Shown here: piece after piece, positions 15,596-23,230 of the stretch
How positions within the stretch are numbered: position 1 is the stretch's first letter
Layout of the letters: each line of letters opens with the position of its first letter
Assembly (NCBI GenBank): GCA_013054445.1
Contig: JAAMPI010000907.1
Coordinates: 1-23,230 of the forward strand
Length of the DNA stretch: 23,230 nucleotides
DNA from: Cudoniella acicularis
Lineage: Eukaryota; Ascomycota; Leotiomycetes; Helotiales; Helotiaceae
Direction of reading: 5' to 3'
The notes under the pieces: model-generated
Databases searched by the model: none
What the model was told of the DNA's origin: nothing
Seen by the model: the letters and a program-made list of their open reading frames with translations, nothing else
Program-made: the position numbers and the translations under genes

Positions 15596-17607
15596 TTATA
15601 TCTCAACAATCGGTCCAGTGTATGTCTTCTTTGCAATTATAAAATAATACGCTGTCGAGAAGATCACCGTTGCCCCCAGCATAAGACTGCTGTAGTTCAT
15701 AGTCGCACCAACAGGATGGTTGACAGCCGGCCAGAAACTGAAGAATAACACCACAATCATAAAAACACAGCCGATAACGTTCACAATCGTCCCAAAGGGC
15801 TCCGGGACATGCATTGGTCCCCACACCAGGTGATTGCAGTCGACATTCCTCAGCTCATGATCCACTTCGAATTCCACCAGGATCTTCCCGGTGACCCGAC
15901 GCCAAAGAAGGAGGCCATTGCCAATCAAATATGTAATAAAGAGGCTGTTAATCGTAAGGGAAATAACGTCGTTGAAAGCTGCACTCGACCCGATATTGAT
16001 AAGCGCAAGTAAACACGTAATTGTAGCCGTAAGAGTAACCGCAAATACGGGAATTGCCCTTGAATCGACCTAAAATCTCTGCGTTAGCTAACCAGCAAGC
16101 TTTATATGATCAGAGCATCAAGCTTACTTTACTCAAATAATGCCAGCCAGGTAGACCTCGATCACGGGCAAAAGACCAAGTCATACGGGAAGCTCCGGCC
16201 GTGATAGATATCAGTGCCGAAAATGCAAGCAGGATTATGATGGCAATCATTGCATTCGCTCCCCCGTTTGCGCCTACGGCCTGTTGGAATATTGTCATGA
16301 ATGGGGCTGGACTTGCGAAAACTACTGTAGGATCACCGAGGCGGAATAATGCGGCGAGCAGCATGCCGAATCCAAGAGCTCCGTTCAACAGAATGCTGAA
16401 TATGATCGCCCATGGAACAACAACAGCAGCATTGTGAACTTCTTCTGACATCTGCATAGAAGTTAGCACATTAAGGCACTGATGAATCGTTGAGAGCTTA
16501 CATGGACAGCACCGTCGGCACCTTTTTCGAAAATAGTTAGCATTTGGTTCAGTCCGAAGAATCTTAGAGGAGACATACCAAGGAAGTTCCAAACCGTCGA
16601 TACCATTCCAATCATAAACGACACTCCCATAGTCGGCCACGCCCCTCCATTAACAAACACTGTAAAAACATCCGACGCATCGCCATGGGGCCCCATACTA
16701 ATCAACGGGATGAGAATAGCGAAGAATCCCAAGACGTGCAAAATAAGCACCAATCCCTCAATCTTCGGTAGCAGACTGCTAATCACCGTATTGACGAAAA
16801 CAGCCACGATGACAACCGCCCACACTAACAACGTCGCTTGCCACGGCTGGGGCGAGTAAGTTGAGCTGTTCAGTGCCGAGATTCCCTGGATCAGTGATGC
16901 GTTCAGAAACCCAATTCCTGCAACGGCTGATTGCCAGCCGACGACGTTCAGCCAACCTGAATGGTTTTGTTTAGCGTCCAGGTTATGAAAGAAAAGCCAC
17001 CAGAGACTAACCGACAAGATAGCTTAGGAATCTCCCTGATGAAGCTGGAGCTAGCATTGATGCCCAGTGATATTGACCTCCCGAAACGGGTGCCCTGCCA
17101 CAGCCATTAGCAAACACATGGAAAAAAAAAACACTGTAGCAGGCTTACATAGAAGCCAGTTCCCCCATCGTTACAAACGCGCACAGGATGCCGACCCAGG
17201 CGATTATATACGCATACACAGTCCCCGCGTACCCGCCGTTTGTGAACAAATTGCCCAGCGTCCTAGATTATTATCAGAATCAATACCGTGAAGACCACAG
17301 AGCGGCTCGGAAATAGGATACGTACATGAGTTCAGCCTCCCAAGTAATCAAAATGGTACAGCTAAACCCCAGCATCGACATGAAGCCAAACTTCCGCTAC
17401 ATTTGAAAATATCTAGTTAGCTGCTGCAACATTTATTTTTTGAAGAGAGAGAAATTATACCTTGAGCACTGGTACTTTCCCAACACGCCTGAGCTGCGCA
17501 TCGTCGCGCTCTGCAATCGACTGCATTTTCAAGTTGCCAAGCGCAGCCTCGTCCATCGAGGACTCATTCTGCTGAATCACGTCCATTTCGACGTAAGGTT
17601 TCGCCAT
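15596..17607 (-). CDS. Amino acid/choline-type permease (APC superfamily, ACT/GABA-permease group)
   Basis: Minus-strand exons: 17607-17461, 17396-17326, 17262-17149, 17094-17012, 16956-16579, 16521-16502, 16451-16128 and 16069-15596, giving 536 aa, the usual length for fungal choline/GABA permeases. Seven GT-AG introns of 50-64 nt join without a stop. The cytosolic N-terminus (1-49) is acidic. Family marks are RKFGFMSMLGFSCTILITWE after residue 50, GELASMAPVSGGQYHWASML (106-125), SSLLPKIEG, GGAWPTMGVSFMIGM, GADGAVHMSEEV (265-276), NAAVVVPWAI, SRMTWSFARDRGLPGW and a C-terminal YTGPIVEI. About 12 hydrophobic helices are present. The protein should be a plasma-membrane importer of an amino acid, GABA, choline or related amine; the substrate is not decidable here. 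Exon 6 is only 20 nt but encodes the conserved ADGAVH block, so it is real. No damage is seen despite transposon-derived DNA nearby. Confidence 0.9.
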
Positions 17608-18484
17608 AGTTGGAGCAGGTCCTAGAACGTAAAATTCGTGCGAGCGATGAGATAACTTCTTCAAAGTAGCACAGACAGAAAAGAAGGACGAACAGGAGTG
17701 CTTTCGTAAGAGAATAGCCGGTCGTGTACTTATCGTCCAGCTCTTGCCAGCCACGTGGGAATTGAGCCCACTGCAACCGAGACAGTAACAGTAACCGCGT
17801 AACACGGAAACAAACCCGGAAAACAAACCCCTGCAAGAAGATAATGCACTCACTGCAGGAAGAAGGCCCAGCTCAATATTTCATTCATGTCTGGTAACTC
17901 CTGCTGCAGTCGAATAGGTACGTAGTAGTGTGGTATTTTATCACTCAGGGGTGCTGGTTGGCTATTTCCTGATGTCGGGGTTGGTGGCGTGCGAGGGTCC
18001 TCTTACACTTCGGGGGATTGGCCGGATCCTGTGTGCGGCCGTATCCCTGCATTTTGCACGATTCGCACACGAAGAAGAAAGTGGCAGGAGGTGGAGTGTC
18101 GTGTTGTGTATCTCGCTAACCTAAGTTCCTCCTTGTGCGATGCCTGTCTCAAGCCCCCGAGTGCTTCGGATCGATTGAACCCCCAGAAAATACTCACTCT
18201 GATACTCATCAGATAAAAGGCCGCAATGGACAGTCCGTACCGTAGCCCCGAGGTGGGGCCATTAGGGGATTCCCGCCCCACTTGCAAATCTTTCGGGTAA
18301 CCTCAAATGAGCTAAACCAAGTATAAAATGCCACAATTTATGCCACAAAGACTAAAGCTGATTCGCCAAATGTATGCAAAAGTAACTATTCAAACGGCTA
18401 TGGTTTGAATGCTCTACTCGTGGCAAAGGCCTCGGATTTAACTACACGGGTATCTCCTTTATTCTAATCCACCTACTGTACAAG
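17608..18484. other. Permease promoter region and 3' flank of the rhodopsin-family gene
   Basis: The two minus-strand genes are separated by 877 bases. This should contain the permease promoter and leader and the 3' untranslated region of the upstream gene. Open frames on both strands near 17930-18287 overlap in several frames and show no domain. No repeat or RNA gene is visible. Confidence 0.5.
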
Positions 18485-19808
18485 TCATTCATTCCCAGAA
18501 CTATGCTCATTCTCAGCGTCATCTACTATCCACGTCCTAGTCTGCGTAATCATCTGAATCCTGCTCCCTTGACTATCTCTGCTATTCCTCCGGCCCACCG
18601 TGACTGATGCTACCGTTTGTGGATTGACTATGTGAGCCAGCTCAACCGCCGTCTCCCTTGATTTCGACTCGTTGTCTTTCGTCGTAAGCTGGCTTCTATT
18701 CCCCGACACTTGTCTTCTACTTCCAGACCCGTAAGCTCCGGAGACCTTGTCGAAGCCTGTGCCGAAGTTCGTAATGTCTCCGCGACGTCGTAGATCATCG
18801 CTCCTGACAAGCCCGGACTCGAGGCTTTGGAGAAAAGGCTTTAAGTACGGAACGCAGGCCGTGATAATAGACAAGTTCTCCACTAAGGTAATTGTGATTG
18901 TGGTGAGCCAGTTCATAAACGTAGGGCCGAAGCTGGTATCTGGCAAATTGAACCTGAGAGCTTGCCAGATGATGGCTGCGATAACCCTATTCCACTGTTA
19001 GCAGATGTACATCTGGGGAAAGACTGGAAAGGAAATAGATCGACTTACAAAGCCCGACTCCAAAAGACTCCTACGATCACCACTTTGCGTTTCGTCTGGA
19101 CTTGGATATTCCAGATAACCACTATAGGCAGCACCAAAAGACCGGCTTCAAGAGCGACGTTGAATGTATTGATATAATTCCAGGCAGCCCTCAAATTGAC
19201 GCATTTATTAGAAAGGATGTTCCACGTCTGTGGTAAGTGACATTGGAACGTAAGCACAAGAACCGACGTGAGGAACCACACAATTGTTAAACCACCAAAG
19301 GCCAAGGCTAGCCGTTCGTGGAAACGGATAGGGGAGATTTGTCGAATTAGGAACAAGACTGAGAGCTTGGCGAATGTCTGGCTTGCGATGAACAAGATGT
19401 TGGATGCGTACAAGTACTACGAAATATGAATATCAAGAGTGCAAGAGCATCTACAGTGGCATACCTTTTGAGATACTTCAATCTGGTTGTCTGATAAAGC
19501 TGTGAGCGGTTGCCCAAACCCGTTTGCAACCTCGACATTCACTGCTACCGTTTGAAGAAGGCAAAATAACTATTCCATTTATTATATACAATTCAAGGTG
19601 TGGGGAAAAGACGGAGAAAAGTACTCACCAGCGAGATAATAATCAATACTTCATCAATTCCAAATCTCTTCGAAGTAGCCCATTTTGTCCCGACCCGAGT
19701 GCAGATAAACAGAGTACTGGTTACAAGCAGAACCCAGGCAATGTTGTTGATAGCCGGTCCATGGTTTAACGCTGAATCTTGCACCTGGCGTGAGACAACA
19801 AGAGTCAT
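18485..19808 (-). CDS. Fungal-rhodopsin-domain integral membrane protein (Pth11-like, without CFEM)
   Basis: Minus-strand exons 19808-19629, 19569-19465, 19416-19049 and 18986-18485 give 384 aa. Introns are 59, 48 and 62 nt, all GT-AG. The layout fits the fungal rhodopsin family (PF20684): PAINNIAWVLLVTSTLFICT (TM1), the RVGTKWATSKRFGIDEVLI block, VEVANGFGQPLTALSD (72 on), a run through YLYASNILFIASQTFAKLSV and FLIRQISP, a polar loop with the Cys pair FQCHLPQTWNILSNKC, WNYINTFNVALEAGLLVLPI, RALVIAAIIWQALRF and a last helix with NWLTTITITLVENLSIITAC. After ACVPYLKPFLQSLESGL comes a cytosolic Ser/Arg-rich tail of about 120 residues. Seven helices are likely. Some relatives (Pth11 type) act in surface sensing, most are uncharacterised, and a ligand cannot be inferred. 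The ATG at 19808 was chosen because it precedes TM1 by a usual 20-25 residues. Confidence 0.88.
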
Positions 19809-20583
19809 GCTGTTTCTCACCAACACAGTCCGGTGGAGGTTTTCAAATTATTTCTTTCCAAGACTACCACGAGATAAAATTTGCTTTGATTGGTTGCGGT
19901 TTTGTACCTTGGCGTCCTGCAACTTTGGCATGATATAAAGCGAGAGGTTTTTCAAAGTGGTGGCATCGTGTAAAGGTACCCTTACTTTCATACATTAAAA
20001 TCATTTACCAGCAGAGTCGCGAGAAAACCCAGCAGCAGCATTTCATGGACCGCAGAAAAATCCATGGTTGGAATTTTGCGCCGTCGCCGTCGCAGCTGCC
20101 AGCCGTGCCAGTCATCCTTACTGTATCAACCCTAGAGCGTCGCAACTGCGGGTGCTCTACCAACCCTGCATTTAGTGGAACGATTCGCAAATGTTACACT
20201 GCACTTCGGTTCCGGGACTTGATTCCGAGCCATCCAATAGTCCAAAGGTTTAGGGTTTGCTATTGCCTTTTCAGTAATTTACGAGTTTCCTCGCCGTAGA
20301 ATCGCGCGCACATTTGAAATGCTACGGATCTGTGGGTGCTAACATTCCATGCGTGTAAGATTGAAGGCGTATACTTCCCCACATATACCGAAGTACATGC
20401 CCAAAATGTCCGTTTGCAGGGGTAGAATAGGAAGGGCCGATTTCCTCAGGTAAACAGATTGTAACCAATTGCATGTACGGTAAATCAAATCAAAACCAAC
20501 TGCATAACATGCCAGTATTGAAACCAAGGGTATATAGCATAAACTCAGATAACCAACTGCATATTATTCAATGATGTCGTTCC
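19809..20583. other. Upstream region of the rhodopsin-family gene
   Basis: This holds the presumed promoter and leader of the gene starting at 19808. A plus-strand open frame (20045-20299) and a minus frame (20005-20190) overlap and are not recognisable. The right part contains three copies of a 12-base motif, listed separately. Confidence 0.5.
20463..20562. repeat. Three direct copies of AACCAAYTGCAT
   Basis: AACCAATTGCAT at 20463-20474 and AACCAACTGCAT at 20494-20505 and 20551-20562. The copies differ by a single transition and are 31 and 57 bases apart, so they are not a simple tandem array. They could be repeated regulator sites or remnants of a duplicated segment. Confidence 0.6.
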
Positions 20584-20585
20584 TA

Positions 20586-20687
20586 CTCCCCCCCCCCCTA
20601 ATAAACGTAGCGTGACTAGGGTATTGTCTACGCCAGAATGTCCGTGCCAGCCTGGATACGCTACGTTTTATTTGGGGGGGGGGAGAG
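20586..20687. mobile_element. 102-bp foldback (MITE-like) element with TA flanks
   Basis: The left arm (20586-20612) is CT, eleven C, TAATAAACGTAGCG. The right arm (20659-20687) reads on the other strand as CTCT, ten C, AAATAAAACGTAGCG. The arms are inverted repeats of 27-29 bases around a 46-base centre, and both ends abut TA (20584-20585 and 20688-20689). TA duplication with terminal inverted repeats beginning CTCCC resembles Tc1/mariner-derived, Stowaway-type MITEs. There is no coding capacity. Confidence 0.6.
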
Positions 20688-20843
20688 TACTCGGCGTGGA
20701 ATGTGGGGACGGTCATACACCGTTTTCAGCAACGCCAAGTGTTGCTAAGCCTTCTTTAGTGGCGGGATTGAACTATCCACCAATTCTATATTTGGACCTT
20801 CTTGGGAAACCTCCTCACGATATCCAGGTCTGGATTTCAGCGT

Positions 20844-21121
20844 TGTCACGGACTGGAACCAGAGGAACTCTTATAAGCTCCCCCCACGCAATAACTAACT
20901 ATGATAGATGGTTGGATGGCAAGGAGAGGGATTAGGGTATTAGGAAAGGAGGAAGAAGAGGGTGCTTAGGAAGTTGCATTTATATAAAGTTTGAGGGAAG
21001 GGAAAGTGGTGGTGGTTGTGTATTGTTTGCGAGTGTGTATTGATTTTCACGGTCTGTATTGATCGAGCGTGAAACTTTGAATATTAGAATTAAAGTAAGA
21101 ATATAGCAATAAAACTAAACA
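20844..21121 (+). mobile_element. 5' LTR of a degenerate LTR retrotransposon
   Basis: It begins TGTCACGGACTGGAACC and ends ACTAAACA, giving TG...CA ends and a length of 278 bp. It contains a TATA box (20981-20988) about half-way along, as expected at the U3/R region, and is followed three bases later by a TGG-initial primer-binding-site candidate. All parts agree on rightward orientation. The other LTR is outside the window, so the right boundary is an inference. Confidence 0.6.
20981..20988 (+). promoter_or_regulatory. LTR TATA box
   Basis: TATATAAA lies inside the LTR in the orientation that would drive transcription into the retrotransposon interior. Confidence 0.55.
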
Positions 21122-23230
21122 TTCTGGTATCTTAGATTAAAACGATCTACGCTCCTCAACTCTCCCTAGAAGTCGTGAAACTAGGTAGTCCCTAACAGAA
21201 ACGGTACGTGAAAGTGTTCTCCGTCCTACTAAAAATGACAACTCCACCATAGGAAGAATGTCTTATCCGTCCTATAATATACACTAGTATCAAACCATAG
21301 CTTCTAGATGCTCGACCCTTTTTAGCGACGTCGAGGGCGTAAATCAAATACAAAGGCTCTATTAGGTATCTAATTGTTTAGTTTTTCCTTGCCCTCCCCC
21401 GTATAATCTTCGCAGGTTGTTTCTTCGATATGCCCTAAGGCCTTACAGAACTTCTAGCTGTCAGACTACTTACAACATTCCGTTCTAGCTTTGATCGGAC
21501 TACGTGTTTAGAGGGATTCGTAGATACCGTCCTAGTTAGGTCCTTAGATATAGTAGGGACAGGCGGCTATATCCGTTTGCTTCTACACGGAGCTATACAG
21601 TTAGGCGAAGACGAGGGTGGTTTTGCTTTATCTATATCAGAAGACAACAGTAAGCTAGCAGAGGATACCTTTTATAAGATGTTTAGTTGCCGTTAAGGCC
21701 TCTTTCTCTTTCTAGCGGCTTTTAAGACCTTTAATAAATAGACTAGGCCAAGAGATGCGTTTGTCGGCTACCTATCTTTATAGGAGGCCTTTCTCTTGCT
21801 TAGTAGTAATACCTACCCCGTCGTAGGACGAAGAACCCGTTTACCCGAACTAAGGGGAGGTGAATTCGGCGCTAAGGGAGAGCGTTCGGCGTCGCTATTG
21901 TCTAAGCCGGCTAGAGTAATATCTATAGGCGGTCCTTATTAAGATAAATTTAAGGCGCTAGACACCTAGCGATAATTTAATTAAACAAGAGAAGGGGACC
22001 TAAATATTCGTATAGTAAGTGTTTTATAGCTACTGTTTATAAGTAGGTTCACGGGAACAGGATCATCGCCTATCTCCTTACGAACTATCTCCTTAAAAGG
22101 CTATTTATACTTCTACGATATTCTAGGTAGTATACCCTATCTTTTGTTCTAGATCCCTCGCTTAGTCTACGTGTTCTTAACATTCTCGTACGCCCTCGTA
22201 TTAATATCTATAGTATCAACGCCTTCCCTATTCTTAGATTCTTCTTAGATTCGTTCGCGCTCTTTCGATATCTAATAGACGAACTAATAATATAGACGTA
22301 AAGCCTCGTGTTCACGCTCCTATACGACTCGTCGCTCTATAATCTATCGCTTCTCGTTATCGCTCTTCGGCCGCCTCGGTTTTAACGGTAGCTTTAGGAC
22401 AAAAGTAAAAAGAGGAGGTAAGGGTTCTACTTCTAAGTCCGTTTCCGGTTCCGACTTAATCTCGAGTGGTTCTTCGTGCTTCTACCGCCTAGAAGCGAAC
22501 TAGTTCTACTTGCTATTCTAGATACCTTACTCGACCTAGCGCTTCTTAACGTTTATATAGGCGATTTTATCAGGGTCGTCGCTAACACGTAGACGGTATA
22601 TTCGATTTAGATCTACCTCTATGATCCGCTTCTTCTCGTCGCTAATCTAATACTCGAATTAATTATAAGGTTACGAAACGACGCGTTCCCGTCCTAGCTA
22701 TATTCGTCGCTCCTAACGGCGTCGCTACTCCTCGCTAGGAGGATTTAGACTCTAAGATCGAGTTGTTATACCCGATCGATCTAATTTATATAGTAGTAGA
22801 GAATCGTCAAATCGTATTCTCGTACGATCGAGTCGCTAAAGATCTCCCTCTAATCCTGCTAGAGCTCTTTAAGCCCTAGCTAACCCGTCTCCTCGAAGAG
22901 TGTCGACAAAGCTAGCTATAAGTATTATCGTCTAGTAGTAGACGCGAGATTATATATAGAAGGAAGGTCGAGTAAAAAAGAATTTATTATAGGAGAAAGG
23001 CTAATAGAGGCGAGATAAAGGTATAACGGAACTAGGTCTACTTAACTAAAGACGGCACTTTAGGTAAGTAGAAGGTCTGTCGGATTAGTAGTATAAAAGT
23101 ATAAGTAAAGCGATACTACTAGTTATTACTAACTAGGAAGCTTAATACGTTATAAATAATAATAAGTTAAAGTATAATATAAGATTATTAAAGTAAGTTA
23201 AATATAAAGCTCTTATCTAATAAGGAAATC
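21122..23230 (+). mobile_element. RIP-destroyed interior of the LTR retrotransposon (truncated by window end)
   Basis: More than 2 kb with no open frame of useful length. A hand count for 22201-22260 gives 8 TpA, 1 CpA and 0 TpG, while CpG steps remain common, which is a strong RIP pattern. By position this should be the gag end of the element, but no domain can be read because TAA and TAG are frequent in all frames. The region becomes especially A/T-rich after about 22960. Confidence 0.65.
21125..21136 (+). other. Candidate primer-binding site
   Basis: TGGTATCTTAGA starts with TGG, the complement of a tRNA CCA end, three bases after the LTR. TGGTATC is also the start of the initiator-Met-type primer site common in LTR retrotransposons; the following bases differ, possibly through mutation. 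Confidence 0.45.

Noticed and set aside
20005..20299. Open frames at 20005-20190 (-) and 20045-20299 (+)
   Set aside because: They overlap on opposite strands, have no domain, and lie in the upstream region of the rhodopsin-family gene.
12238..21121. The two LTR-like units as ends of one large element
   Set aside because: They share only the first nine bases, differ in length (177 and 278 bp), and intact host genes lie between them.

Overview
The window looks like nuclear DNA of a filamentous ascomycete (Pezizomycotina; a Leotiomycetes-like origin is only an impression). The reasons are small spliceosomal introns of about 45-65 nt with CTAAC-type branch sites, a Pil1/Lsp1 eisosome gene, a fungal-rhodopsin-type membrane protein, a relic of a NACHT-WD40 (NLR-type) gene, and two blocks with the CpA-to-TpA signature of repeat-induced point mutation (RIP). 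Genes are monocistronic and no operon logic applies. All exon models below were assembled by hand from splice signals, frame continuity and recalled family conservation.

The gene-bearing left half (1-12.1 kb) holds, in order: a very small His/Arg/Ser-rich protein gene (1059-1304, +); PIL1/LSP1 (2487-3702, +), whose first intron splits the start codon; an anion:cation-symporter-family MFS transporter (4226-5945, -) with four exons and one GC-AG intron; and, after a 2.3 kb intergenic region, a large conserved fungal protein of unknown function (8279-11261, +). PIL1 and the MFS gene converge. The MFS gene and the large gene diverge from the long intergenic region.

The centre (12.17-15.4 kb) starts at a cluster of ambiguous bases and is mostly repeat-derived and RIP-mutated. 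It has a probable 177-bp solo LTR, degenerate tandem repeats, a 23-bp AT palindrome, a short island that escaped the mutation signature, and the stub of a NACHT-WD40 gene in which the linker before the first WD repeat is joined almost directly to the C-terminal cap.

The right part (15.6-19.8 kb) carries two intact, multi-exon membrane-protein genes on the minus strand: an amino acid/choline-type permease (eight exons, one of 20 nt) and a seven-helix fungal-rhodopsin-family protein (four exons). They are followed upstream by a 102-bp foldback element with TA flanks and by the left end of a heavily RIP-mutated LTR retrotransposon (LTR 20844-21121 with a TATA box, a primer-binding-site candidate, then at least 2.1 kb of ruined interior).

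The two intact membrane-protein genes are therefore enclosed by degenerate transposon blocks. I found no tRNA, rRNA, CRISPR array or biosynthetic cluster, and nothing I would call a new system. The most unusual items are the collapsed NLR relic, the split-start intron, the stop-free 63-nt intron candidate in the large gene, and the TA-flanked foldback element.
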